Below are positions 1-9,979 of a stretch of 64,000 nt of DNA, piece after piece. A model generated the notes under the pieces. That model worked only from the letters and a program-made list of their open reading frames with translations, was not told where the DNA came from and did not search any database. Numbering within the stretch: position 1 is the stretch's first letter; each line of letters begins with the position of its first letter. Location of the stretch: positions 124,001 to 188,000 of the forward strand of contig CAWHHO010000006.1 in assembly GCA_963829135.1 (NCBI GenBank), written 5' to 3'. Origin of the DNA: Kumtagia sp963829135 (lineage in GTDB: Bacteria > Pseudomonadota > Alphaproteobacteria > Rhizobiales > Rhizobiaceae). The translations under genes were made by a program, and so were the position numbers.

Positions 1-528
1 GAATGGGCGAGGCTGACCGGCGAGATGATCGACGCGGCCAGCAGGCTCGAACGCGGCGGCGCCGATTTCTTCCTGCTTTGTACCAACACCATGCACCGAA
101 TGGCAGCAGAAGTCGCCGCGGCGGTTACCATTCCGATGCTGCATATTGCCGATCCGACCGCCGAGAAGATCCGCGCAGCGGGCGTCAACCGCGTCGGTTT
201 GCTGGGCACTGCCTTCACCATGGAACAGGATTTCTACAAGGGCCGGCTGACGGAGAAATATGGGCTGGATGTGCTCGTGCCCAATGCGGGCGACCGCAAG
301 ACCGTGCACCAGATCATCTATCACGAACTTGTCGCCGGAAAGGTTCTGGAGACCTCGCGCGCTGCCTATCGCGACGTCATTTCCCGTCTCGTCGCAAGCG
401 GCGCTGAGGCCGTCATCCTCGGCTGCACGGAGATCATGCTTTTGGTCAAACCGGAAGACAGCGCCGTGCCGCTGTTCGATACGACTACGCTGCACGCGCT
501 GGCGGCAGTGGACTGGGCGCTAAGTTAG
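1..528 (+). CDS. Aspartate/glutamate racemase family protein, C-terminal part
   Basis: The reading frame is open from the first base, so the N-terminus lies outside the window. The visible part of about 175 residues holds the two cysteine-containing motifs of cofactor-independent Asp/Glu/hydantoin racemases: LCTNTMHR near the start and LGCTEI near the end. In this family the two cysteines act as the acid/base pair that inverts the alpha-carbon. The product is probably a cytosolic amino-acid racemase, and the substrate (aspartate, glutamate or a hydantoin) cannot be read from the sequence. The gene converges on pdxJ, and the two stop codons overlap by a few bases. Confidence 0.85.
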   Translation, partial: EWARLTGEMIDAASRLERGGADFFLLCTNTMHRMAAEVAAAVTIPMLHIADPTAEKIRAAGVNRVGLLGTAFTMEQDFYKGRLTEKYGLDVLVPNAGDRKTVHQIIYHELVAGKVLETSRAAYRDVISRLVASGAEAVILGCTEIMLLVKPEDSAVPLFDTTTLHALAAVDWALS

Positions 529-1256
529 GTCAGCAGCTCAAAACCCATCTCGATCCGCCGCTTCATCTCCGCAAGGCTTGCGTGAAGGCCGACGAAAATC
601 GCTTCGCCGATCAGGTAATGGCCGATATTGAGCTCTGCGATTTGTGGGATTCGCGCAACGGCGCCGACATTGTCATAGTTCAGTCCATGTCCGGCATGGC
701 ACTCTATGCCGAGCCGTTCCGTCATTGCTGCCGCGCCGATCAGCCGCTGCAGCTCTGCATCCATGTCCGTGGCTTCCGCATAAGCGCCGGTGTGCAGTTC
801 GACCACCGGAGCGCCAAGCTGCGACGCAGCGTTGACCTGCCTCTCGTCCGGATCGATGAAAAGCGATACACGGATGCCGGCATCGCTCAGCCGGGCGACG
901 ATCGGCGCCATCTGCACACGATGGCCGGCGGCATCCAGTCCACCCTCGGTCGTCACCTCCTCCCGGCGTTCGGGGACCAGGCAAACCGCGTGCGGCCGGA
1001 GCTTCAGCGCAATTGCCGTCATCTCCTCGGTCGCCGCCATTTCGAGGTTGATAGGGGCGCTGATAGCCTGCTTCAGCCGGAAGACATCATCGTCGCGTAT
1101 ATGTCGCCTATCTTCGCGCAAGTGAACGGTGATGCCATCGCCCCCTGCCTCAAGCGCCAGAATGGCGGCCCGCACAATGTCGGGATGCGTCCCGCCGCGC
1201 GCGTTCCGGATCGTTGCGACATGGTCGATGTTGATACCGAGTCGGATTTTTCTCAC
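525..1256 (-). CDS. pdxJ: Pyridoxine 5'-phosphate synthase
   Basis: This 243-residue protein matches the usual length of PdxJ. The N-terminal LGINIDHVATIRNARGG motif is the family signature, followed by DGITVHLREDRRHI, which forms the phosphate and substrate site. ELNIGHYLIGEA near the end is the second phosphate-binding stretch. PdxJ condenses 1-deoxy-D-xylulose 5-phosphate with 3-amino-1-hydroxyacetone phosphate, the product of PdxA, in the DXP-dependent vitamin B6 pathway. The start codon overlaps the pdxA stop (ATGA), so the two are translationally coupled. PLP is needed by the aminotransferase encoded at 5.5 kb. Confidence 0.95.
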   Translation of the reverse strand: MRKIRLGINIDHVATIRNARGGTHPDIVRAAILALEAGGDGITVHLREDRRHIRDDDVFRLKQAISAPINLEMAATEEMTAIALKLRPHAVCLVPERREEVTTEGGLDAAGHRVQMAPIVARLSDAGIRVSLFIDPDERQVNAASQLGAPVVELHTGAYAEATDMDAELQRLIGAAAMTERLGIECHAGHGLNYDNVGAVARIPQIAELNIGHYLIGEAIFVGLHASLAEMKRRIEMGFELLT

Positions 1257-2283
1257 GCGGGACTCCCTCTCTTCTCACGATGCACGGCGATTTCAGCTGC
1301 CATTTTCAATGCCGCAACCAGGCTTCCCGGGTCGGCGACGCCCTTTCCGGCGAGGTCGAGCGCCGTGCCGTGGTCCGGCGAAGTCCGCACGAAGGGCAGG
1401 CCGAGCGTAACGTTCACGCCGCCGTCGACGTCCAGCGTCTTCAGCGGAATCAACGCCTGGTCGTGATACATGCAGATCGCGGCATCGTATTTCAGCCGCG
1501 ACCGCGCGGTGAACATCGTGTCGGGCGGAAGCGGACCGATCGCAATGATTCCGCGCTCCCTCAATCGTTCGACGGCCGGCGCGACGACGTCGATGTCCTC
1601 TCGTCCCATCGAGCCGCCTTCCCCTGCATGCGGGTTCAACCCGGCAATCGCCAGGCGCGGCTTGTCGATCCCGAAATCCCTGTTGCAGCGCGGTGGCGGT
1701 GCCCAAGGCGATCTCAACGATCCTGTCGGTGGATAGCTTGTCGATTGCCGATCTCAGCGACTCATGGATGGTCACCGGCACCACGCGCAACCCCTCGCAG
1801 GCAAGCATCATGATTGCGCGGTAAGGTTCGCCAGCGAGGTGTTCGAGATACTCGGTGTGGCCGGGAAAGACGAAACCGGCTGCATAGAGCGCGGCCTTCT
1901 GGATCGGATTGGTGACGAGCGCCGATACTTCTCCACGTATTGCAAAGGCGACGGCGCGCTCGATTGCTTCGATCACCGCGCTTGCGTTGCGGGGGTCCAA
2001 CTGGCCGGGCGTAACACGATGCGGCAGCACGATCGGCATGACAGGCAACGCTTTACGGAAAACGGCCTCCGCTTCGCGCGGCCCTTCGATCATACATACC
2101 GGTACATCAAGACCGAGCACGCGCCGCGGTTTTCGCAACTTCGTCAGGATCGTGCAGCAGAAAGAAGCCCGGGCTGGATTGCCGGAGCTGCTTCCACGCC
2201 TTCAGGGTGATTTCCGTGCCAATACCGGCAGGTTCGCCCATGGAGAGCGCGATTGGAGCAGGGGAGGGGCAGGCACTGAACAT
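1253..2283 (-). CDS. pdxA: 4-hydroxythreonine-4-phosphate dehydrogenase, split by two frameshifts
   Basis: Three reading-frame pieces together make one PdxA of about 340 residues. The first starts at 2283 and contains LSMGEPAGIGTEI, the NAD/phosphate-binding start of the family. The second (about 2120 to 1690) holds TNPIQKAALYAAGFVFPGHTEYL, including the metal-ligand histidine. The third (about 1685 to 1253) holds GLNPHAGEGGSMG and YHDQALIP, which provide further zinc-ligand histidines. Breaks lie near 2120 and 1685. All catalytic motifs survive, so single-base sequencing errors are likelier than decay. PdxA oxidises 4-phosphohydroxy-L-threonine for use by PdxJ, which follows with a 4-base overlap. 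Confidence 0.88.
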
Positions 2284-2406
2284 GCGCGCCCTATACTGCT
2301 TTCAACGAGGCTGCGGAATCATTCTGTGGAACAATTGTTTGTGCCAACCGGGGCGAGACGCTGCGGCCGCGACACACGGGCCGCCGGCGCCCTTTTCATC
2401 TGATGA

Positions 2407-2435
2407 TTGAACTACCGCCCGCTCGGCGCTATATT
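2407..2435 (+). promoter_or_regulatory. Near-consensus housekeeping promoter
   Basis: TTGAAC at 2407-2412 and TATATT at 2430-2435 are separated by exactly 17 bases, close to the sigma-70/SigA consensus. Transcription would begin near 2442. No convincing protein-coding gene follows on this strand, so the promoter probably drives the structured RNA described next. It also lies upstream of pdxA, but on the opposite strand. Confidence 0.5.
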
Positions 2436-2441
2436 CTTTCC

Positions 2442-2640
2442 CGGAGTGGGAGCCGGGCGTAAGCCCGACCCCCTTTTCCTATAGTACGAACTGGACCCGG
2501 AGGAGGATGGTTAGGCCGCTCCGGGTCTTTCGTATTTCTAGGGTGAAGCGTATTGGCCTTCGCCACATAGCTTTCACCTCCGTTCGAGGGCAGAGCCGCT
2601 GCCTCAGGCCAGGTGGCTTATCCTCCTGGCCGCGCCGGCC
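2442..2640 (+). ncRNA. Candidate small structured RNA in the pdxA upstream gap
   Basis: The gap 2284-2748 has no gene. Downstream of the promoter there is a series of hairpins: CGGGC-GTAA-GCCCG at 2454-2467, a 9-bp stem GACCCGGAG/CTCCGGGTC at 2494-2527 followed by a T-rich stretch, GGTGAA/TTCACC at 2542-2578, GAGGGCAG/CTGCCTC at 2586-2605 and GGCCAGG/CCTGGCC at 2608-2631. The second stem plus TTTCGTATTT could be a terminator, which would give an RNA of about 90 nt; readthrough would give about 200 nt. It does not fit tRNA, SRP RNA or tmRNA. The family is not recognised and the 3' end is a guess. Confidence 0.35.
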
Positions 2641-2748
2641 TCAATCCTCGACGCACTGCTTTAGCCCTCTAATTCTCCGTACATTCAGAGGTTAGTCGTA
2701 GCAAGCGGTGGTATTTCGTTCGGCACAAAGAAGTTTGCGCAAGCAACG

Positions 2749-5196
2749 CTACATTCTCACGCGTTCGGCCTTGGGATCATACATCGGCCTGAGCGAGACC
2801 TCGGCGTCAAACCGTTCGCCCGCTATATCGATCTCATAGGATGAAGAGAGCACATCCGCCTCGCTCTCTCCCTCGCAGGGCACGTAGCCCATGCCGATGG
2901 CACCGCCGAGGAAGTGGCCGTAATTGCCGGAAGTAACGGTAGACACGATCTTGCCGTCGCGCAGGATTGCCTCGTTGTGGAAAAGCAGCGGCTGCGGATC
3001 GCGCAAGCGGAACTGCAACATGCGGCGGCCGAGGCCCATGTCGCGTTTCCTCAGTACTGCATCGCGGCCGATGAACGCGCTTTTGGTCGTTCTTACCGCG
3101 AAACCGAGGCCGGCTTCGAGCACATGATCCTCGTCGGTGATGTCGTGGCCGAAATGCCGGAACGCTTTTTCGATGCGGCAGGAATCCAGCGCATGCAGGC
3201 CGCAGAGCTTAAGGCCAAGATCGCTGCCCGCTTCGTCTATAGCCTCGAAGACATGGGCGGTCTGGTCGGTCGAGACATACAGTTCCCAGCCAAGCTCGCC
3301 GACATAGGTTACCCGGTGAGCGCGAGCGAGGCCCATGCCGATCTCGATTTCCCGGAATGTGCCGAAGGGAAAAGCGCTGTTGCTGAAATCGTTTGGGCTG
3401 ATCCGTTGAATCAGTTTGCGAGCCTCCGGCCCCATCAGGCAGAGCACGCTTTCGGCTGCCGTAATGTCGGTGATCACTACGAATTCGTCGCCGAGATGCT
3501 TTCTAAGCCAGGCGAGATCACGCTGCAAGCGTCGCGCCCGGCACCACGGCGAGGAAAGCGGTCTCCGACAAACGCGTTACGGTCAGATCGCATTCGATGC
3601 CGCCGCGCTCGTTCAGCATCTGCGTGTAGACGATGCGACCGACCGGCACGTCCATATCGTTGGCGCATAGCCGCTGCAGGAAGCGCGCAGGCGTCACGCC
3701 CCTCGATGCCGGATCTTGCCGAACGAGGTCATGTCGAACAGGCCGACGTTGTTGCGCACGCCGAGATGCTCGTCGCGCTGGTTGTCGAACCAGTTCTGGC
3801 GCTTCCACGAATAGCGGTATTCGCGCTCCTGGCCGGGCTTCGCGAACCAGTTGGCGCGCTCCCAGCCAGCAACCTCGCCGAATACCGCGCCGCGCGCCTT
3901 CAGATGTTCGTGCAGCGGCGAACGGCGAACGCCGCGAGCCGATGCCATCTGCCGGTACGGGAAGTGGTCGGCATAGAGCAGGCCGAGCGTTTCGGTGACA
4001 CGCTCTTTCAAATAGCGACGGTTCTTCTGGAAAGGCTGGGCGCGGCGGATATCGACTTCCCAGAGGTCGAAAGGCGCCTCGCCGTCATTGATCCACTGCG
4101 CCAGCGCCATGCCGGCGCCACCGGAGGAAACGATCCCGATGGAGTTATAGCCGGCCGCGACCCAATAGCCGCGGAGTTCCGGCGCTTCGCCGAGGTAGTA
4201 GCGGTCGTCGGGAGTAAAGCTCTCGGGGCCGTTGAAGAAGGTGTGAATGCCCGCTGTGCCGAGCATTGGCATGCGGTTGACGCCCATTTCCAGGATCGGC
4301 TCGAAATGATCCATGTCCTCCGGCAACTGGTCGAAGCAGAAGCTTTCCGGAATGCCGTGCATTCCCCAGGGCTTGGCCACCGGCTCGAAGGCGCCGAGCA
4401 TCATCTTGCCGGCGTCTTCCTTGTAATACGCGCATTCGTCGGGCACCCGCAGGACGGGCAGGCGCGTAAGGCCCGGGATCGGCTCGGTGATCAGGTAGAA
4501 ATGCTCGCAGGCATGCAGTGGAATGGTGACGCCGTTCCTGCTGCCCAGCTCGCGCGCCCACATGCCGGCGCAGTTGACGACGATATCGGTTTCGATCGTG
4601 CCTTGCTCGCCATTCTGTTCCCATGAAACGCCACAAACCCGGCCATCGCGCTGGTTGACCGAAGTCACCTTCACACCCTCGACGATCTTCGCCCCTCGCT
4701 GGCGCGCGCCCTTTGCCAGCGCCATGGCGATGTTGGCGGGGTCGCACTGGCCGTCAAGCGGCAGGTGGACAGCGCCGACTACACCGTGTGTGTTGAGATG
4801 TGGGTACATCTCCTTGACCTCGGCAGGCGAAATCTCGCGCACATCGATATCGAACGCGCGCGCCATCGAGGCCTGCCGGTAGATCTCGTGCTTGCGCTCC
4901 TCGGTCAGCGCCACTGTGATCGAGCCGACCTGCCGCATCCCTGTGGCGACCTCGGTCTCGGCTTCAAGCTTGACGTAAAGATCCGCGGAATATTTGGCGA
5001 GCCGGGTCATGTTCTGCGAGGCGCGCAACTGGCCGATCAGGCCTGCCGCATGCCACGTCGTACCGCATGTAAGCTGTTTGCGCTCGAGAAGCACGATGTC
5101 GGTCCAGCCGAGCTTGGCCAGGTGATATGCCACCGAGCAGCCGGACACGCCGCCGCCGATAATCACCGCACGGGCTTTGGTGGGTAGGGCGTTCAT
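2749..5196 (-). CDS. FAD-dependent dimethylglycine/sarcosine dehydrogenase-type protein fused to GcvT domain
   Basis: Once two frameshifts (near 3705 and 3525) are closed, the product has about 815 residues. Residues 1-380 are a DAO-type FAD domain with VIIGGGVSGCSVAYHL. GTTWHAAG carries the histidine that binds FAD covalently in dimethylglycine and sarcosine dehydrogenases. The C-terminal half is an aminomethyltransferase (GcvT/folate) domain with WERANWF, YVGELGWELYV and a GcvT C-terminal barrel. The family demethylates N-methylated glycines and passes the C1 unit to tetrahydrofolate as 5,10-methylene-THF; electrons usually go to ETF. The exact substrate is not determinable. It sits after the aminotransferase, separated by a long inverted repeat. 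Confidence 0.82.
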
Positions 5197-5266
5197 GCGC
5201 GGTGTCCTTTCGGACAGTCAGTTGATCGTGACAAGGTCGGTTTTTGACCGGATGAACAGTACGCTG

Positions 5267-5409
5267 ACGACCCCCTCCCCCTTGTGGGGAGGGATACAGG
5301 GTGGGGGTAGTTGTAGGACTCGGGTCGGTATGATGATGGTCTGATCAGCGAAGGCCGGCGCGATGTCCACCCCCACCCTGTATCCCTCCCCACAAGGGGA
5401 GGGGGGTCG
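5267..5409. repeat. Long intergenic inverted repeat
   Basis: Two arms of about 42 bases (5267-5308 and 5368-5409) are nearly perfect reverse complements, differing only in the length of a C-run. They are separated by about 59 bases. The arms are G/C-homopolymer rich (CCCTCCCC ... GGGGAGGG). This is the style of the palindromic intergenic elements common in Mesorhizobium and relatives. It lies between the dehydrogenase gene and the aminotransferase gene and could stall or terminate transcription of the minus-strand operon. Confidence 0.8.
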
Positions 5410-5461
5410 CCAGCGTCGTGCTCCGGCGGCAAGGGTTCGTTGCAGGATTTGTTGGCGGCAA

Positions 5462-6643
5462 TCACGCTGCCTTCCTGCGATAGCCCGTAACGAACCGCTT
5501 CAGCCGATGGGCGGCGTCGGCCAGCACTGCGTCCGGCTGTGTCAGGCTGATGCGGATGTGTCCCGCGGCGGCATCGCCGAAACTGACACCGGGCATGACC
5601 GCGACCTTTTCGGCTTCCAGGAAAGCCCAGGCAAAGGCTTCGCAATCCGGCTCGACGTCACGGACGTCAAGCATGACGTACATGCCGCCTTCGGAGCCGC
5701 GTACGGTAATGTGGTTCAGTCCCTCCAACTGGCCGATGAAAGTTCCTCGACGCGCTGCATAGCGGGCTGCGATCTCGTCGACGCCATAATTGTTCTCAAG
5801 CGCTTCCGTCGCCGCACGCGAGACGAAATCCGTGAGGCCGTAGGTGGTGACGAGGTTGAGGCTGATCAGCAGCCGGACAATCTCGGCCGGTCCAGTCAGC
5901 CACCCGATGCGCCAGCCGGTCATGCCGTGGCTCTTCGACATGGAGTTGATCACCAACGTTCGCTCGGCCATGCCGGGCAGGGCGCGCGGCGAGATGTGCG
6001 AACCGCCCGCTAGCGTCCAATAGACCTCGTCAGACAGCATCCAGAGGTCTTGGCGGCGGCAGATATCCGCAAGGCCCTCAAGCGACTTCTTCGTATAGAT
6101 CGCGCCGGTCGGATTGTTCGGCGTGTTGATCAAAATGGCGCGGGTATTCGGACGCAGCGCCTTTTCCACGGCTGCGGCATCCGGCTGGAAATCGCTCTCC
6201 GCCCGGGTTTCCACCACCGTGTAGTCGACGCCGCCCGCCCGGAACGTGCCCGGGTAGGTCGCGTAGTATGGCGCAACGACAATCGCGTGACTGCCCGGAT
6301 CGAGCACAGCCTGCACCGCCGCGTAGAGTGCGGCCTGGCCACCCGGCGTGGCGATCACCTCGTCGGCAGTCGTCGAAACGCCGGTCGAACGCGTCGAGAC
6401 CTTGGCCATGGCGGCGCGCAATGCCGGAATACCGGCCAGCTGCGTGTAATGGTGGAAGCCGCCGCGCACCGCCGTCACGCACGCCTCGACAGTCTCGGCC
6501 GGCGTATCGAAATCATGATCGCCAACCGACAGCATAATGATCGGTTCACCGGCCTGCTTGCGGGCCAGGGCGGAAAAATGCACCTCCCACCCGTCCTTTC
6601 CGGAAGGAAGAATGCCCGAGATGCGGGAAGAGGGTTTTGGCAT
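5462..6643 (-). CDS. Class I/II PLP-dependent aminotransferase
   Basis: This 393-residue protein has the full fold-type I aminotransferase pattern. NTPNNPTGAIY is the substrate/PLP region, LSDEVYWTL holds the PLP-binding Asp and Tyr, SMSKSHGMTGWRIGW contains the Schiff-base lysine, and HIRISLTQP carries the C-terminal carboxylate-binding arginine. The ATG at 6643 is chosen; a TTG two codons upstream would overlap the HAD stop codon. It sits 2 bases after the HAD gene in a three-gene run that begins with a dehydrogenase/GcvT fusion, so it probably acts on an amino acid released from an N-methylated compound. The amino donor and acceptor are unknown. Confidence 0.9.
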   Translation of the reverse strand: MPKPSSRISGILPSGKDGWEVHFSALARKQAGEPIIMLSVGDHDFDTPAETVEACVTAVRGGFHHYTQLAGIPALRAAMAKVSTRSTGVSTTADEVIATPGGQAALYAAVQAVLDPGSHAIVVAPYYATYPGTFRAGGVDYTVVETRAESDFQPDAAAVEKALRPNTRAILINTPNNPTGAIYTKKSLEGLADICRRQDLWMLSDEVYWTLAGGSHISPRALPGMAERTLVINSMSKSHGMTGWRIGWLTGPAEIVRLLISLNLVTTYGLTDFVSRAATEALENNYGVDEIAARYAARRGTFIGQLEGLNHITVRGSEGGMYVMLDVRDVEPDCEAFAWAFLEAEKVAVMPGVSFGDAAAGHIRISLTQPDAVLADAAHRLKRFVTGYRRKAA

Positions 6644-6645
6644 AG

Positions 6646-7344
6646 TCAATATCGTGATTTCTGTCGTGGAGGCGGCTGGGTGGCGTCGGCAAGCGCCAAT
6701 CTTCCCGCCTTATTGATGTGCGGCCTAAGGGCCGAATAGCCGGGTACGCTCGGATGTGTGGTTTCATATGAGTGCGTGTGTGTCGCAGTGATCACCAGCA
6801 CCGAGGCGCCCGCCGCCTCGGCGGCCGCGATGCCGGCCGGTGCATCCTCGAAGACGAGGCAATCCTGAGGCAGCTGGCCGAGCTTCTTCGCGGCTAGCAG
6901 AAAGCAATCGGGCGCCGGCTTGCCGTTTGTGATATCCTCGCCGGCAACCATCAGCGGTGGCATGGGGAGCCCTGCCGCCTGCAATCGCCGCCGAGCCAGT
7001 TCCCGAGGCGCCGACGTGACGATTGCCCAGCGGTCTTTGGGCAGCGCTGCAAGAAAATCCGCCACGCCGGCGATCGACTCGATGCCTTCCAGGTCGTCCA
7101 TCTCGGCTTGCAGGAGCAAATCGACCTCGTTTTGGAGGTCTATATCCGGAAGGTTGAGCGCCCCGATCGTTTCGCGGGCCCGCCTGCCATGAATGGTCGG
7201 CAGGAACGTTGCAAGGTCCAGCTTGTGCCGCATCGCCCACGCGCTCCACGCCCGCTCGGCGGCGGCGATGGAGCTCAGCAACGTGCCGTCCATGTCGAAC
7301 AGAAAGGCGCCGAAGGCGCGGTTGGGGAAAGGTAGTGTGCTCAT
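6646..7344 (-). CDS. HAD-superfamily phosphatase (phosphoglycolate/beta-phosphoglucomutase-like)
   Basis: The 232-residue protein has the HAD motifs in order: FDMDGTLL (nucleophile Asp and acid/base Asp), VTSA (motif II), NGKPAPDCF (motif III lysine) and VFEDAPAGIAAAEAAG (motif IV acidic residues). The cap is an alpha-helical C1 type, as in Gph and beta-phosphoglucomutase relatives. The start codon overlaps the stop of the preceding dehydrogenase gene (TAATG), which argues for translational coupling. It hydrolyses a small phosphate ester of unknown identity, perhaps a repair or housekeeping role in the N-methyl amino acid operon. Confidence 0.85.
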   Translation of the reverse strand: MSTLPFPNRAFGAFLFDMDGTLLSSIAAAERAWSAWAMRHKLDLATFLPTIHGRRARETIGALNLPDIDLQNEVDLLLQAEMDDLEGIESIAGVADFLAALPKDRWAIVTSAPRELARRRLQAAGLPMPPLMVAGEDITNGKPAPDCFLLAAKKLGQLPQDCLVFEDAPAGIAAAEAAGASVLVITATHTHSYETTHPSVPGYSALRPHINKAGRLALADATQPPPRQKSRY

Positions 7345-9798
7345 TACGCGCGTAGCCTCAAATTCTCTGGATCCCACAGCGGCTTATCCTGCTGTACGGT
7401 CGCCTTGAAACGTTCCCCGAAGATTTCGACTTCAATCTTTGTGCCAGGCACGGTCAAATCACCGCGCAGCATGCCGAGCGCGATCGATTTGCCGGTACGA
7501 TACCCCCAGCCGCCCGAGGTCGTTTCGCCGACAATCCTGCCGTCGTGCCAGAGCGTCGACATATAGGGCGCGTCGCAAGCACCCGGCTCGTCAAGCGTCA
7601 GCGTCACGAAGCGCTTTGTCACGCCCTGCTGCTTCTCGTTCTGAAGTGCAATCTTGCCGATGAATTCCGGCTTCTCCCATCTCACGAAACGATCGAGGCC
7701 ACCTTGCAACACCGTGTAATCGGTCGAGAGATCGCCCTTCCATGCGCGGTAGCCCTTTTCCAGCCGCAACGAATCCAAAGCAAACATACCGAACGGCTTG
7801 ATCCCGTGCTTCTGGCCGGCGGCCCAGACCGCATCGAAAATCACCGCAGTATCCTCGACCTTGGTGTGCAATTCCCAGCCGAGCTCGCCGGCGAAGGAGA
7901 CGCGGACAAGCTGCAGCCAGCGTCCGGCGATCTGGCAGGGCTGATGCGACAGCCACGGCAGAGACAGGTCCGCATCGGTTACCTCCGCGAGAATGTCCCG
8001 GGATTTCGGTCCCGACAGAATCTGGCAGGTGAACATTGACGTTGCATCGTTCAGCGTGATTTCCGTGTCTTGCGGCAGATGGTTCGACAGCCACTCGAAG
8101 TCATGCATCTGCGCCACTGCCGCCGTAATCAGGAAGAAGAAATCTTCTTCCAACGCCATGATAGACATTTCGGTGACGATGCGGCCCTTATCATCGGCGA
8201 AATATCCGAGGCCGATGCGGCCGGGTTTTGGCACCAAACCGGTAATCAGCGACGATAGCCAGTCGCGCGAGCCCGGACCCTGCAGGCGGAAGCGCGAGAA
8301 GCCGGGCAGGTCGAGGATACCTGCGGCGTCGCGAACCGCTTCACACTCCTCGCGGATGCGCGGCTCCCAGGGGCCGGCGCGGTCGTAGGTCTGCGTGGCT
8401 CCCTCGGAAGTGTCGTCGCCGGGCCTGGCGTACCATGTCGCGCGTTCCCAGCCATTGTAGGCGTTGAACTGCGCGCCCAGTGCGACGATGCGATCATGGA
8501 TAGGTGAGAGCTTCTGGTTGCGGCCCGCCGGCCAGGCATGACGGGGAAAGCTGATCGCGTATTCGTGGCCGTAGATCTCCATGCCCTTTGCGACGCAGTA
8601 GTCCTTGTCGGCGGCGAAGCTCGTAAACCGGCGCGGATCGCAGGACCACATGTCCCATTCGGTCTGGCCCTCCGTGACCCATTCGGCCAGTACCTTGCCG
8701 GCGCCGCCGGCTTGCGCGATGCCGAAGGTGAAGACGCAGGCCTCGTAGGCGTCAGGCACACCCGGCATCGGGCCGATAAGGGGGTTGCCGTCTGGCGCAT
8801 AGGGAATCGGGCCGTTGATGACCTTGCTGAGACCCGCAGTGCCGAGGATCGGTACGCGGGCGATCGCATCATTCAGATAGTGCTCCAGACGCTCAAGATC
8901 GTCGGGAAAAAGCTGGAACGAGAAATCGTCCGGCATCGGATCGTTGTGGCTCGCCCAGTGCGCACGGCAGTTGCGCTCATAGGGGCCGAGATTCATGCCG
9001 TTCTTTTCCTGCCGCAGGTAGTAGGAGGTGTCGACGTCTCGCAAAAGCGGCAGCTTCTTGCCGTTCTCCTTCGACCAGGCTGCGAGTTCGGGGATTTCCT
9101 CGAACAGTATGTACTGGTGGCTCATCACCATCATCGGGACGTCGCGGCCGAACATCCTGCCGACCTCCTGCGCACGGTAGCCGGCGGCGTTGACGAGCTT
9201 TTCGCAGCGGATGTCGCCCTGCGTGGTGCTGACCACCCACTCGTTCTTGTCGCGGCGCACGCCAAGTGACCGGGCAGAAGCGGATGATCCTGGCGCCCAG
9301 GTCACGCGCGCCCTTGGCCAGAGCTTGCGTCAGCTGCGCCGGGTCGATGTCGCCGTCGTTGGGGTCGTAGAGCGCGCCGGCAAGCTCGTGTGTCTCGATG
9401 AACGGATAGCGCGCTTTGATCTCGTCCGGACCTATTACATCAATCTCCATGCCCTGGTAGCGGCCCATGCCCTTGGCACGCTGGAACTCGCGCATGCGCT
9501 CCTTGCCATGCGCCAGCCGCAGCGAGCCAGTGACATGATAGTTCATCGGATAGCCGACTTCGTCCGCCAGCCCGCGATAAAGCGTCGCCGAATAGCGCTG
9601 CATGTTCATGAGCGACCACGAGGACGAGAAGGTCGGTACGTTGCCGGCGGCGTGCCATGTTGAACCCGAGGTCAACTCATTTTTTTCGAGCAGCACGCAA
9701 TCGGTCCAGCCGGCCTTGGCCAGGTGATAAAGCGACGACACGCCCACCGCGCCACCACCGATAATCACCACGCGCGCGTGAGAGGGGAGCTCAGCCAT
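7344..9798 (-). CDS. Second FAD-dependent dimethylglycine dehydrogenase-type protein fused to GcvT domain
   Basis: One frameshift near 9275 splits a protein of about 817 residues. The N-terminal FAD domain has VVIIGGGAVGVSSLYHLAKAG and GSTWHAAGN, whose histidine is the covalent flavin site in dimethylglycine dehydrogenase. The middle and C-terminal parts are GcvT-like (AYNGWERATWYA, VSFAGELGWELH, LWDPENLRLRA). It is clearly a paralogue of the 2749-5196 gene but not a close copy. The product should remove a methyl group from a secondary or tertiary N-methyl amino acid and load THF. It is the first gene of an operon with HAD and aminotransferase genes, downstream of the XRE-cupin regulator. Confidence 0.84.
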
Positions 9799-9848
9799 GG
9801 AGATCAGTCCCTTGAATCAGAGCCTCCACTCCGGTTGGATTCGCGAAA

Positions 9849-9932
9849 CACCTCTCCCCCTGCCAAGGGGAGAGGAGACACCGGCCGCGCGCTTGGCGCA
9901 CCTCCTCTCCCTCGCCAATCGGCGGAGAGGTG
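9849..9932. repeat. Intergenic palindromic repeat pair
   Basis: Two GC-rich hairpin units lie back to back between the regulator and the dehydrogenase gene. The first is CCTCTCCCC..GGGGAGAGG, and the second contains CTCCTCTCC..GGCGGAGAGG. They resemble interspersed palindromes of Hyphomicrobiales in general style and are probably transcribed as stem-loops between the two minus-strand genes. Confidence 0.55.
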
Positions 9933-9979
9933 TAGAAGCAAAGCCGGGACGGAGTGGGTGTCGATTGCATTGGAATGCC

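Noticed and set aside
582..1466. A 294-codon plus-strand frame
   Set aside because: It overlaps pdxJ and the end of pdxA in antisense, both with complete family motifs.
2442..2640. tRNA, SRP RNA or tmRNA gene
   Set aside because: A GTTCGAG motif is present, but no cloverleaf, no SRP GGAAGG loop motif and no tmRNA ends can be built.
2914..4626. A 570-codon open frame on the plus strand
   Set aside because: It is antisense to the FAD/GcvT fusion gene and has no recognisable motifs; long antisense frames are expected in GC-rich DNA.
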